A stretch of 64,000 nt of DNA, taken from the NCBI GenBank assembly GCA_964387285.1, contig CAYLWO010000006.1, positions 83,092 to 147,091 on the forward strand, written 5' to 3'. Under the pieces are notes generated by a model. The model searched no databases, had not been told where the DNA came from, and saw only the letters and a list, made by a program, of their open reading frames with translations. Made by a program: the position numbers and the translations under genes. This DNA comes from Anaerohabitans sp964387285 (GTDB lineage: Bacteria > Zhuqueibacterota > Zhuqueibacteria > Residuimicrobiales > Residuimicrobiaceae). Each line of letters starts with the position of its first letter. Within the stretch, counting starts at the first letter, position 1. Positions 8,867-17,382 of this stretch are shown piece after piece.

Positions 8867-9487
8867 ATGAAAAAATGTCTCTACCTGAGCGTATTGGCGG
8901 CCTTTGTTCTCTGGTATGTCATGTTCGTACTGCGGCCGCTGAATTTCTGGTTAATGATGAGCGTCAGCACCTTGCTGCTCAGCGCTGTTGCCCTGCGTTG
9001 TGGAACGTGGCACAAAAAGGATTGGCAGCCCACCTTAAGGGATGTGTGGATCGGCATTGGTTCCGCGTTGCTGCTGTACGGCCTGTTTTTTATCGGCAAC
9101 GAATTGCTCAAATCACTACAAAATATTTTCCCGCTGCAGCGGGGAGAAAATATCGCCGCGGTTTATGCCAACCGCGGCGCGCTGCCTGCCGGCCTGGTGG
9201 CCGGGCTGTTGTTTTTCCCCATCGGCTTTGGCGAAGAGTTGTTTTGGCGCGGATTTGTACAAAAACAGTTCAGTGAAAAAATATCATCCCTGGTTGGATT
9301 TATTATCGCCACGTTTCTGTACACGGCAGTCCATTTTTCCACCGGTAATGCGATTTTGTTGCTGGCTGCCGTGGTCTGCGGATTGTTCTGGGGAGGTTTG
9401 TACGCAGTGACCAGCCGCTTACCGGCCGTGCTGATTTCGCACATGGTGTGGGATCCGCTGATTTTTGTGTTTTTCCCGGTATGCTGA
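8867..9487 (+). CDS. CPBP-family intramembrane metalloprotease
   Basis: This 206-residue protein is mostly hydrophobic with about six membrane helices. It has the CPBP (CAAX/Abi) motifs in order: GFGEELFWRGF (EExxxR), then LYTAVHFSTGN with the first His, and LISHMVWDPLIF with the second His and a nearby Asp. Members are membrane glutamic-type or metal-dependent peptidases related to CAAX prenyl proteases. Roles range from lipoprotein or bacteriocin handling to unknown, and no substrate can be named here. The start ATG at 8867 is nine bases after the menA stop, so it is probably the last gene of the menG-menA transcript. Confidence 0.82.
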   Translation: MKKCLYLSVLAAFVLWYVMFVLRPLNFWLMMSVSTLLLSAVALRCGTWHKKDWQPTLRDVWIGIGSALLLYGLFFIGNELLKSLQNIFPLQRGENIAAVYANRGALPAGLVAGLLFFPIGFGEELFWRGFVQKQFSEKISSLVGFIIATFLYTAVHFSTGNAILLLAAVVCGLFWGGLYAVTSRLPAVLISHMVWDPLIFVFFPVC

Positions 9488-9516
9488 CGATGCGGGAACT
9501 ATTCACTGAAACATAT

Positions 9517-9586
9517 GAAACCACGAAACACACGAAAAATGCAGCAACTTTTTTCCTTTCGTGAATTTCGTACTTTTCGCGGTTTA
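9517..9586. repeat. CACGAAA-type imperfect inverted repeat
   Basis: AACCACGAAACACACGAAAAA (left arm, from about 9518) faces TTTCGTGAATTTCGTACTTTT and CGCGGTTT (right arm, to 9586), an imperfect long palindrome. It lies between the CPBP gene and the transglutaminase-like gene. Such CACGAAA/TTTCGTG elements are scattered in many environmental genomes. Only one copy was seen here. Confidence 0.5.
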
Positions 9587-9620
9587 AATGGTTTAAAAAT
9601 CGGGCTGTCGGAAAATAATT

Positions 9621-10784
9621 ATGAATTTACGTTTATCTCTCTTTACCCTAGTCGGTATTTGTGCGTTCACGAACACCTGGGCTGGTACAGACTTGCAAGA
9701 GCAACTGCAACAGGACATCGAACGCGGCCGGCTGGACCGTTTTTCTCTTGTAGAGGCGGCCTTTATCCTATCCGGCGCCAACGAACCGGATTCTCTGGCC
9801 ATATGCCTGCGCTGGTATCAAGATCTTTTACAGACGCTTAAAAATTACCATTTTGACCCCTTTGATCGCGAGGGTTCTGCGGCCAAGGTGTTCAGCTATT
9901 TGCACAGTTCCTGGCTGCTCACCTATAAAGAACAGGCCACCACCTTGCTCGACGTCATGCGCAAAAAACAGTTCAATTGCGTAGCCGGCACCATACTCTA
10001 TAATCTGTTGTGCAGCGATCTGGGCTGGCCGACGGATGCTTTTGAAACTCCCACCCATACCTATACCATTTTCAGCAATTTTTCCCGCCGCATCATGGTG
10101 GAAAACACCACGCCCATGGGCTTTAACATTATGGCCAACCTGGCCGAGTACTCGCGCTACCTGCTGCAATTCTATCCGCATAACCGGGCGGCGCAGATCG
10201 GCTTTGACCGCATTTATGCCTACGAGAACTCTAAAGGACGGCTGATCGACAACACCGAATTGTTGGGTTTGCTGGCCTATAACCGCGCCTATTTTGCCGA
10301 TAAGAAAGCGGATTATGCCGAGGCCTATCGCTTTGTTCTGCTAGCGCAAAAATTCAACCGGGACTCTCGCTCCAACATTGATTTTGAGATTCATCTCTAT
10401 CACCGCTGGGGACAACAGCTGTTCAACCAGCGGCAGTTTTATCAGGCATTCACGGTGTTGGCCGACGGCTTTTATCGCTATCGGAACGAACAGGCGTTGG
10501 CGCAAAATTGCACGATCGCCATGCTCAACGCACTTCAGCAATATGGTCAAAGCGGCGATTGGCCGAAAAGCCGCGATCTGTTGCGTGAATTTCAAACGCT
10601 TAAAATTGGTCTGGATGAAAGACAGAGTAAAAGCGTACAGGAGATGATGCGCTTTTGGATAAAACAGCTCATTCAGAGCAAACAACGCCAGCAGGTCATG
10701 ACCGCTTTCGACATCCTGCAGCTGTTGAGTCTGGATGATTCCTCCTTCGATGATTTGCACCAGCTGGCCGGCAGCATGGAATAA
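9621..10784 (+). CDS. Secreted transglutaminase-like protein with TPR-like helices
   Basis: This 387-residue protein has a signal peptide at residues 1-21 (ending NTWA). A transglutaminase-like core is suggested by KKQFNCVAGTILYNLL (possible nucleophile C120), TPTHTYTIF (H146) and MVENTTPMGF (E161/N162), the usual Cys-His-polar order. The region after about 215 is helical and repeat-like (YNRAYFADKKADYAEAYRFV, then HRWGQQLFNQRQFYQAFTVL), consistent with TPR units. It would act outside the cytoplasm, perhaps as a cysteine peptidase-like scaffold. Family assignment is by motif order only. It stands alone, about 130 bases after the CPBP gene. Confidence 0.7.
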   Translation: MNLRLSLFTLVGICAFTNTWAGTDLQEQLQQDIERGRLDRFSLVEAAFILSGANEPDSLAICLRWYQDLLQTLKNYHFDPFDREGSAAKVFSYLHSSWLLTYKEQATTLLDVMRKKQFNCVAGTILYNLLCSDLGWPTDAFETPTHTYTIFSNFSRRIMVENTTPMGFNIMANLAEYSRYLLQFYPHNRAAQIGFDRIYAYENSKGRLIDNTELLGLLAYNRAYFADKKADYAEAYRFVLLAQKFNRDSRSNIDFEIHLYHRWGQQLFNQRQFYQAFTVLADGFYRYRNEQALAQNCTIAMLNALQQYGQSGDWPKSRDLLREFQTLKIGLDERQSKSVQEMMRFWIKQLIQSKQRQQVMTAFDILQLLSLDDSSFDDLHQLAGSME

Positions 10785-10853
10785 CGAGCAATTTCTTTTA
10801 TCTATTTTTCTTCACCGATATGTCCGGATCGATACGCAGAGTTGCTTTTGAAA

Positions 10854-11291
10854 ATGGCGGAAAGCGCATTGCAAAGGCCGCGGGGGTGGCATGCCGCCAC
10901 GGCCTGGATGTGGCACAACAAAGAAGGGCTTTACACGAGAATCATCCATCAAACTCAGGATGCTGAAAATAACGCCATCGATGTACAACCGCAAATCGTA
11001 AAAAGCATTCATCCCAAATATCCCGAGGAGGCCAGAAAGTCCGGTCTCGAAGCCACTGTTTGGGTGAAAATGCTGGTGGATGTAAACGGCAACGTCAAAG
11101 ACGCACAGCTGTTACAGGTTAAAAATACCTGTAAAGCAGACGTCAACGGCGTCAGATCTCCGGTAGAGGTAGACGGGCAGATGTTCAGCTATGCCGCACT
11201 CGAGGCTGCCAGAAAATGGCAATACAAACCGGCAGAAAAGAACGGCAAACCCGTGGAAATGTGGGTTTCCATGAACTTTAAACTGAATTAA
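10854..11291 (+). CDS. TonB C-terminal domain protein without visible membrane anchor
   Basis: The last 100 residues are a typical TonB-C domain: VKSIHPKYPEEARKSGLEAT, VWVKMLVDVNGNVKDA and AALEAARKWQYKPAEKNGKP. This domain contacts the TonB box of outer-membrane receptors. Unlike a working TonB it shows no N-terminal membrane helix. The first 40 codons look non-coding, include a GTGGC-ATGCC-GCCAC hairpin near 10886-10900, and have no good ribosome-binding site. The start (ATG 10854, or TTG 10842) is therefore doubtful, and the gene may be a remnant that lost its 5' part. An insert with two cysteine-bearing loops (NTCKADVNGVRSPVEVDGQM) interrupts the domain. Its stop overlaps the convergent MBL gene. 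Confidence 0.6.
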   Translation: MAESALQRPRGWHAATAWMWHNKEGLYTRIIHQTQDAENNAIDVQPQIVKSIHPKYPEEARKSGLEATVWVKMLVDVNGNVKDAQLLQVKNTCKADVNGVRSPVEVDGQMFSYAALEAARKWQYKPAEKNGKPVEMWVSMNFKLN

Positions 11292-12046
11292 ATTTTCGCA
11301 GCCGGCGTCAGACTGATCACTGTAATCGGTTCGACTTTTTCATCATGATACAATACATATCCTGCGCCGGCAGCGTCATTGATGCGGTATTCTCTGTTCC
11401 CGCGCAATAATTGTAAAAACTCTTCTTTATACGCCGGACTCCAATAGTGCATGGGAATAACCCGCTTAGGCTGCAACAGTGCAATAAACTTTTCCGCCTG
11501 CGGGATCAATTCGTTAACGCCTTGAATGGTCATCAATAAAAGGTCATACTGGTCGGGATAAACCTCTTTCACTTTCTGCTTTATAGAATCCTGCTCGATT
11601 TCTTTAATATAGGCTTGCGCGTCGCCGAGATGTAAAATCTTAAATCCTTTGTAGGTGAAAAGAAATCCGCTGTTATCTGTCTTAAATACGGATGCCTCGC
11701 AAGTGCGTATTGGCGTGATGTTTATTCCTTTAATAGCCAAGCTATCGTCATCCGTTAAAATGCGCACCGATGACCCAAACTCTTTGCTGCGTCGATGATC
11801 AGGATGGTTGTGGGAAAATGTGGCCACAGTTGGTTCTATGCCCTGGAGATCATAGACCGGGCTGTCCAGACCATACGAATTGGACTCGCCATAATCGGTA
11901 AGAACAGAAACACCGTTGTCGAATTGCAGGAAGAAAGCGGCGTGACCGAGATAATGTATGCGCACCACCGGTTCTGGCGGCGTGCAAGAGCAATGCACAA
12001 AGATCAAAAACACCAAAAGCCGGATGTAAATGACGAATGGCCTCAT
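11288..12046 (-). CDS. MBL-fold metallohydrolase, predicted lipoprotein
   Basis: This 252-residue protein of the metallo-beta-lactamase superfamily resembles the UlaG-type group. The metal-binding motif SHNHPDH gives H79, H81, D83 and H84. Other features are LGHAAFFLQF near the start, LHLGDAQ in the middle and VIPMHYW near the end. A hydrophobic segment at 5-18 ends in a Cys pair (C19, C21) that could serve as a lipobox, so the protein is probably anchored on the periplasmic side. A GGGAG box lies six bases before ATG 12046. The substrate is unknown. It converges with the TonB-C gene, overlapping by four bases. Confidence 0.82.
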   Translation of the reverse strand: MRPFVIYIRLLVFLIFVHCSCTPPEPVVRIHYLGHAAFFLQFDNGVSVLTDYGESNSYGLDSPVYDLQGIEPTVATFSHNHPDHRRSKEFGSSVRILTDDDSLAIKGINITPIRTCEASVFKTDNSGFLFTYKGFKILHLGDAQAYIKEIEQDSIKQKVKEVYPDQYDLLLMTIQGVNELIPQAEKFIALLQPKRVIPMHYWSPAYKEEFLQLLRGNREYRINDAAGAGYVLYHDEKVEPITVISLTPAAKI

Positions 12047-12086
12047 AACACACTCCCAGGTGAGAATTTCAGTAACATAAAAATAT

Positions 12087-12275
12087 TCACTCAGTGTCCT
12101 CTGCGCGCTCTGCGTTGAATGTCTTGTAAACCAACTGGCTCCGGTTTACCCGTGTCGGGCATTGGATATGAATTGTCACATTCTTTTGGAAATGACGATA
12201 TAATACCGTATGGAGCGTTTCTACACTCTCGCCGCTGCTGAAATCACCCGATGGCGAATTAATACTGATGCTCAC
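12087..12275 (-). CDS. Possible small protein of 62 residues downstream of plsC
   Basis: A GTG at 12275 overlaps the plsC stop (CCGTGA) and opens a 62-codon frame. The product starts VSISINSPSGDFSSGESVET and runs into a GCAGAG-type repeat at its end (NAERAEDTE). Tight overlap with plsC favours translation, but the composition is unremarkable, no family is recognised, and the last 10 residues derive from the repeat. It may be a decayed gene end or a chance frame. Confidence 0.25.
   Translation of the reverse strand: MSISINSPSGDFSSGESVETLHTVLYRHFQKNVTIHIQCPTRVNRSQLVYKTFNAERAEDTE
12090..12119. repeat. CTCTGCG/CGCAGAG repeat, half copy
   Basis: The stretch CTCAGTGTCCTCTGCGCGCT followed by CTGCGTTGAA matches one arm of the CGCAGAG repeat family seen more fully at 24134-24363 and 41302-41385. 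It lies between the MBL gene and plsC. Confidence 0.5.
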
Positions 12276-12979
12276 GGAAACTCGATCAACGCGCTGATGC
12301 GTTGACGCACCACGGCGCGCAATGATTCGACATCGAGCTGCTCGATTTCAGCCACTGTCATGGGTTTGCCGATGCGTAATTTGATCTCTCCGGGCCGCAA
12401 CAGCCAACTGGTGCGGCGTTTAAAGCGGAACAAACCGGACGTGCCGATGGGCACCAGCGGCGCTTGCGCCATTTTTGCAAAATGAAACGGCATTTTTTTA
12501 AACGAACCCAATTCGCCGTTGCGCGTGCGCGTGCCCTCGGGCAATAAAATGATCGATGTGCCTTTTCTGATCTCTTCCGCAGCCCGTTGCATGCTCAGCC
12601 AGGAAGCGCGGGCGCTCTTGCGCGATATCGGGATATTGCCGATGGCGCGTAAGAACCAACCCAAAACCGGATAGCTGAACTGTTCCGCCGCTTCCAATCC
12701 ACGGGTGATGTTGGGAATATATCCGCCAAACACCGGTACGTCGAACAGACTGACGTGATTGCACATGAACAGATAACCGGTTTTAGGATCGATATTCTCC
12801 AATCCCTGCACGGTAACGCGTCCGCCATAAAGCCGCACCAACCACCGCAACAGGGCGCGGCCAGGCGGATTGTAAACCTTCTTGGGCAACAGCACGGCCA
12901 TTATGGTGATGATTAAAAGCGCCAGCACGGTCAACGGCAGACCGATCAGCCAGCGTAAAGCGCTGCTCAGGTAGATCAT
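12272..12979 (-). CDS. plsC: 1-acyl-sn-glycerol-3-phosphate acyltransferase
   Basis: This 235-residue PlsC-family enzyme transfers a second acyl chain to lysophosphatidate, making phosphatidate for membrane lipids. Block I is CNHVSLFD (N74, H75, D80, the HxxxxD catalytic pair). Later blocks are GNIPISRKSARAS and LLPEGTRTRNGELGSFKKMP (EGTR at 148-151). An N-terminal hydrophobic segment (about 8-31) anchors it on the inner membrane. Its ATG overlaps the stop of the upstream activase fragment (ATGA), so it is co-transcribed with the NadA/activase genes, although no pathway link is evident. Confidence 0.9.
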   Translation of the reverse strand: MIYLSSALRWLIGLPLTVLALLIITIMAVLLPKKVYNPPGRALLRWLVRLYGGRVTVQGLENIDPKTGYLFMCNHVSLFDVPVFGGYIPNITRGLEAAEQFSYPVLGWFLRAIGNIPISRKSARASWLSMQRAAEEIRKGTSIILLPEGTRTRNGELGSFKKMPFHFAKMAQAPLVPIGTSGLFRFKRRTSWLLRPGEIKLRIGKPMTVAEIEQLDVESLRAVVRQRISALIEFP

Positions 12980-14205
12980 CTTTTGAAATTCCTCGCCAAT
13001 TCCATGAATATTTCCACATCGTTTTCTATTTTTGATTTCAATCCATCAAAATAAAAAACCCGCATGGGAAAACCGTGCAACTCGCGGCTGACGCGCGGAT
13101 AAACCGCTTCACAAACAATGCCGTTCATGCAGGTAAAGGGACTGATGTCGATGACGCCGTGAGCGCCCTTTTCATAATACCAGATGGCTTTGCCCATACT
13201 GACCACCATCTCGCCATGCGCGCCTTCACGCGGCAAATAAGGCCGGCTGCGTTCCAATACCTCGGTAATGTGTGCAGGTTCCGGGCGATGGGCAAACTCT
13301 TTGACAAACGGTTTGAGCAACGCGCATTCATCAGAGGCCATGACTGTCTGCTTGATCTTGGCGCCCAGCATGCTGAAAGACAAACGCTTGCCGTTGCGTA
13401 TGAGCCGTTTTTCGGCTTCATCGTTGGTATACCATACCCATTCGGATACGTCGGACATCCACGCCTCGCCGCCGAATTTTTCCACCAAACGTACAACAGA
13501 GTCATTGCTAAACTCGTCCAAACGGCAAAAAATCTCACCGACGATGCCGATAACCAGTTTTTGTTGCGTCCGATCCTGCGGAATCGACCTGAAATCATCA
13601 CGAACCTTTTCCAACTCATGGATCATCAGGGTTAATCGTTTAGCATGAGATATTTGCGGAACAGCAATGGCCTCACAAAGCAAAGCCAAAGACTTTTTAT
13701 AAACTTTATCGGCATCGCCGGGATTTTTTTCATACGGTCGGGTTGTCAACAACATCTTGCGCAACGCGTCCGAAGCCACTACCGCACGCCAACCGGTGCG
13801 CACCAACTCTTGTGCATGCTCGCCGATATCCCTGTAACCATCGGTGCTGGAAGGCGCAAACAAGAGCACGTCCGCTTCGCCGCGCAATTTGAACACCTTG
13901 CGGGCCAAAGGCAAATAATGACCGAATCGGCATGGCCCATTGGAGGTCGGCAGCATAATGGCGGTCCTGGCCGGGTCATAATCCGGCAAGGCGGTGATCT
14001 GCAACAAGCTGCCCAGGGTCACTGCCTCGGGCAAACATTCATCGCCGGATAGCCATTTTTTCGCCAGATTAAAACCTGTTTCATCCGCATCAGGCGCCGT
14101 GCGCGCATTCACGCCTATTGAGCGAAAAGCGGCTGCCATGCAGGCTGCGCCTTCCAGAGACATTTGTGGAATATACAACGTTCTATTTTTCAGAGAACCG
14201 GACAT
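12976..14205 (-). CDS. C-terminal half of a 2-hydroxyacyl-CoA dehydratase activase (HgdB/DUF2229-like)
   Basis: This 409-residue protein matches the region that normally follows the ATPase and DUF2229 parts of large (about 1400-residue) CoA-substrate-specific activases. Visible conserved pieces are GDECLPEAVTLGSLLQI, MLPTSNGPCRFGHY and ADVLLFAPSSTDGYRDIG. Further on are VGIVGEIFCRLDEFSND and the cysteine-containing FTCMNGIVCEAVYPRVSREL. The cysteines probably bind an Fe-S cluster, as in HgdB-type subunits. It follows the 1007-residue gene on the same strand after 152 bases that contain an inverted repeat, and it overlaps plsC by ATGA. Together the two products total 1416 residues, which suggests one ancestral gene was split. 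The substrate is unknown. Confidence 0.8.
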   Translation of the reverse strand: MSGSLKNRTLYIPQMSLEGAACMAAAFRSIGVNARTAPDADETGFNLAKKWLSGDECLPEAVTLGSLLQITALPDYDPARTAIMLPTSNGPCRFGHYLPLARKVFKLRGEADVLLFAPSSTDGYRDIGEHAQELVRTGWRAVVASDALRKMLLTTRPYEKNPGDADKVYKKSLALLCEAIAVPQISHAKRLTLMIHELEKVRDDFRSIPQDRTQQKLVIGIVGEIFCRLDEFSNDSVVRLVEKFGGEAWMSDVSEWVWYTNDEAEKRLIRNGKRLSFSMLGAKIKQTVMASDECALLKPFVKEFAHRPEPAHITEVLERSRPYLPREGAHGEMVVSMGKAIWYYEKGAHGVIDISPFTCMNGIVCEAVYPRVSRELHGFPMRVFYFDGLKSKIENDVEIFMELARNFKR

Positions 14206-14245
14206 TACTTTATCCTAAAAAGATGAATTCAGAATCTTGATAAAA

Positions 14246-14340
14246 GCGAACACGGATTGAACGGATAAGACAGATTTGAACGGATAAACAAAAAAATACT
14301 ATCCGTTTTGATCCGTTTCATCCGTTCTATCCGCGTTCGC
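14246..14340. repeat. ATCCGT-type inverted repeat between the two activase genes
   Basis: The left arm (from GCGAACACGGAT at 14246) and right arm (ending ATCCGCGTTCGC at 14340) form a long imperfect palindrome. The arms are built from ATCCGTT/AACGGAT units (GATTGAACGGATAAGACAG versus ATCCGTTTCATCCGTTCTAT). It fills most of the 152-base gap between the two halves of the activase. Such tandem ATCCGTT palindromes are common intergenic elements in environmental genomes. Confidence 0.65.
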
Positions 14341-14357
14341 TCTTTGAATAACGGTCC

Positions 14358-17300
14358 TCAAGACCCGGCTTTTAGCACACCCTTGCTCTGCAAAAACGCC
14401 TCACAGCGCGTCAGGATGCCGGCGTCGTTGCTGTGCTCATCAAACTGCAAGGTCAAATAAGGCGCAGCCAAAGCATCGCGGACAAAATGTTTGATGTAGG
14501 AATCCGGTCCGCATTTAAAATTAGTAATATAAATTAAATGCAAATTTTTCTGCCTGCTGATCCAGACCGCGGTTTGCAGAATCTTCCGACCGTAATTCCA
14601 AAACATGTTTTCATGAAACGGCGTTACATCGATGCCTTCATATGGAACAAAATCCATCGGAATGACGTCAACGCCGTACTGATCGCGCAATTTCAGCGGG
14701 ACGTTTAGATTCAATCCCGGATCATACAGATTATAGGCCCGACCAACCAATATAACAGCCGAACCTTTCTGCTCCTGCAACATCTGCAGCGCCTGTTGAC
14801 CGGTTGATTTTACCCGGCGCATAAAGGCGCGCTGTACCTCATACGCCGTCCGCACGGCAGCACGATGATATTTGCGGGAGATTCCCCAAGCTCGCGCCAT
14901 CTCATAGAGCGAGGCTTCGACGCTCTCCTCGCCGTCGCGAAACCGCACTACCGGCGACAGCAAGCGCCGGCGCCACTCTTCATGAGGCGCGCTGTTCTTC
15001 AACACCAGCGGCAGGGTTTGTCCCCAGGGACAGAACCAGGATTCGGTGTGCATGAATTCTGTTTCACTGTTAATGGCGTTGGCAACAAAAACATAATCCG
15101 TCTTTTTCTCCTCCAACAGCTGCACTACATGGCCGTGGCCGGCAATGATGGGGAAACAGGGTTCGGCAATGCAATGTTCACGCGCCAGCGCCAGCAGAGG
15201 TCTGTTGGTCGTTTCGGTAACCACCAGGGCCGCGCCCAGCGCGCCAAAATAGCCGCGCCAAAAAGGAAACCGGTCATAATAATACATGGCTCTGGGAAAA
15301 CCAATAGTCAATCCCAAACCGTTTGGCGTAGGCGGATCCTGTTCCAGTAGACGATTATAGGCGGTGATCAAATCGGGTAAAACCGCTCTTCTATTGGTTA
15401 GCGCCTTTTTGCGATAGCGATCCGAGCATTTGTCTCCCCAAAAGGTCTTTTCACCGTTTACCGTCACCTGCTGAATTTCGCAATGATTAGAACATCCCTT
15501 GCACTGAAAATGGCTGATGGAAAAAGAGACCTGCAAATCGAACCCGTGAAACCGGCTCGACGGCCGGCAGCCGGCCATCTTTTCCCTGGCGAGCAGCGCG
15601 GCGCCGATGGCGCCCATGACGCCGTTGTGCGGCGGTACGATGATGCGTTTCTGCAAAGAACCGGCAAAGGCTGCGGCCACGGCCTTGTTGTACGCCGTAC
15701 CGCCCTGGAAATATATCTTGTCGCCGATATGCCGTCCGCGCACAACGCGGTTTAAATAATTCTGCACCACGCTGTAGGCCAAGCCCGCGGCAATGTCTTT
15801 CTTGGCCACACCCTGCTGAAGATGGGCTGCCACGTCCTTTTCCATAAACACAGTGCAGCGCTCGCCCATTTGCACCGGCGCGTCGGAAGAAAAGGCCAAT
15901 TCGGCAAATTCGTCGACAATGGAAATGCCCAGTTTGGTCGCCTGTTCTTCGAGAAAAGAGCCGGTACCGGCAGCACAGGCCTCGTTCATGGTGAAATCAA
16001 CCACCACGCCGTTTTCAATGGAGATGAATTTGGCATCCTGACCGCCGATCTCGAAAATGGTGTCCACCTGGCTGGCGTAAAGATGTTCTGCAATAAAAGC
16101 AGCGCCGGTTTTATGCGCGGTAATCTCGTCATTGACCGCGTCAGCGCCGACCAGCTCGCCGGCCAGTTCCCGCCCAGAACCTGTAGTGCCCACCGCCAAC
16201 ACGCGAACGCGCTCAGCCCATTTTTTCTTCCAATGGCCGAGTTCGCGTTGCACCACTTCTACCGGGCGGCCGTCGGTACGTGTATAAATTTCATCCAACA
16301 CCCAACCCTGTTCATCCAGCAAGACCAAATTGGTGCTGACCGAACCAACGTCAATGCCCAAATAGACATCGATCCTCCTGTTCGATAACGGCTGCACGGC
16401 CGGCGGTTGCGGAAACTCGACCAGATCCAAAGACAATCGCGAAGGCCTATAATCGGTCTTGTCCGCCTGCTTCCTCGTCGCTGTCAGGCAACCGATGTTA
16501 GCGTCAAAAGATTGCTGACAAGACAATACGGCGCATCCTAAAGCGGCTGCATAAATATGCTCGGCCGGAACCAAAAGCTCATTTTCCTGCAGATTGAGGA
16601 TTTCACGCATGGCCTGGACCACGCCGGCATTGGCCGCTACGCCGCCAACCAGGGCCACCGGCGGTTCGATGGTTTTGCCGCGCAAAATGGCGCCCTTGTA
16701 ATTGCGCACGACCGCTTCACACAATCCTTTAAAAATGGCTGCCGGCGAGTAACCCCGTTGTTGCGCATGCACCATATCCGATTTGGCAAAAACGGAACAA
16801 CGACCGGCAATATTGGCCGCGGTGTCAGCGGTTAACACCAGGGGACCGATCTCTTGCACCTGAAAGCGCAGACGTTGTGCCTGTTGATCAATAAACGAAC
16901 CGGTGCCGGCAGCACAGTCACCGTTGCGTTCGTAATCGATGATCGCCGGCGCCTGATCGTCTGTTGCGCCGGCCACTCGGATATAGCGCGAGTTGTCGCC
17001 GCCGATCTCTAAAACCGTTTTCACATTCGGCAAAAGCGCTGTTACGCCGTAGGTCGCTGCCTTGAATTCGTTGATATAGGGCACTTTTAACTGTTCGCTG
17101 ATAATTTTACCATGACTGCCGGTAACCTGCAAGGACAGCGGATGTGGCCATTCTTGTATCATTGCCAACAACAGGCTTGCCGCGTGAAAAGGATCGCCCA
17201 TCACTTTTACACGGCCGGCAAACAACCAACCGTTGCGAAAAGGCCGCACGATTTCAAAATGGCCTGCATAATCGCCATCAGGCCGTTTATGGGAAAGCAC

Positions 17301-17381
17301 GACCAATTTCGCTTCCACCGAACCGAGATCCAAGCCCAAGGTGGTTCGTTGCACTGAATTAAAACTCATATCTACTTTCAT
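14358..17381 (-). CDS. 2-hydroxyacyl-CoA dehydratase activase (two BadF/HgdC ATPase domains plus DUF2229)
   Basis: This 1007-residue protein has two ASKHA ATPase domains in tandem. The first (about 12-290) has TLGLDLGSVEAKLVVL and CAAGTGSFIDQQAQRL. The second (about 340-620) has YLGIDVGSVSTNLVLLDEQG, FEIGGQDAKF and ACAAGTGSFLEEQATKLG. Each domain keeps the Cys of the bridging [4Fe-4S] cluster (GRCSVFAKSDM and GERCTVFMEKDV). A CKGCSNHCEI cysteine group follows, then a DUF2229 region beginning at about 690 (GFPRAMYYYDRFPFWRGYF). Such proteins use ATP to drive low-potential electron transfer, activating enzymes like 2-hydroxyglutaryl-CoA dehydratase; the partner here is unknown. The ATG is one base after the nadA stop, so it shares that transcript. 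Confidence 0.88.
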   Translation of the reverse strand: MKVDMSFNSVQRTTLGLDLGSVEAKLVVLSHKRPDGDYAGHFEIVRPFRNGWLFAGRVKVMGDPFHAASLLLAMIQEWPHPLSLQVTGSHGKIISEQLKVPYINEFKAATYGVTALLPNVKTVLEIGGDNSRYIRVAGATDDQAPAIIDYERNGDCAAGTGSFIDQQAQRLRFQVQEIGPLVLTADTAANIAGRCSVFAKSDMVHAQQRGYSPAAIFKGLCEAVVRNYKGAILRGKTIEPPVALVGGVAANAGVVQAMREILNLQENELLVPAEHIYAAALGCAVLSCQQSFDANIGCLTATRKQADKTDYRPSRLSLDLVEFPQPPAVQPLSNRRIDVYLGIDVGSVSTNLVLLDEQGWVLDEIYTRTDGRPVEVVQRELGHWKKKWAERVRVLAVGTTGSGRELAGELVGADAVNDEITAHKTGAAFIAEHLYASQVDTIFEIGGQDAKFISIENGVVVDFTMNEACAAGTGSFLEEQATKLGISIVDEFAELAFSSDAPVQMGERCTVFMEKDVAAHLQQGVAKKDIAAGLAYSVVQNYLNRVVRGRHIGDKIYFQGGTAYNKAVAAAFAGSLQKRIIVPPHNGVMGAIGAALLAREKMAGCRPSSRFHGFDLQVSFSISHFQCKGCSNHCEIQQVTVNGEKTFWGDKCSDRYRKKALTNRRAVLPDLITAYNRLLEQDPPTPNGLGLTIGFPRAMYYYDRFPFWRGYFGALGAALVVTETTNRPLLALAREHCIAEPCFPIIAGHGHVVQLLEEKKTDYVFVANAINSETEFMHTESWFCPWGQTLPLVLKNSAPHEEWRRRLLSPVVRFRDGEESVEASLYEMARAWGISRKYHRAAVRTAYEVQRAFMRRVKSTGQQALQMLQEQKGSAVILVGRAYNLYDPGLNLNVPLKLRDQYGVDVIPMDFVPYEGIDVTPFHENMFWNYGRKILQTAVWISRQKNLHLIYITNFKCGPDSYIKHFVRDALAAPYLTLQFDEHSNDAGILTRCEAFLQSKGVLKAGS

Positions 17382-17382
17382 C

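Noticed and set aside
10812..11012. Minus-strand frame with PGRGGMPPPRP
   Set aside because: It reads a GC hairpin and the TonB-C gene backwards; no support as a gene.
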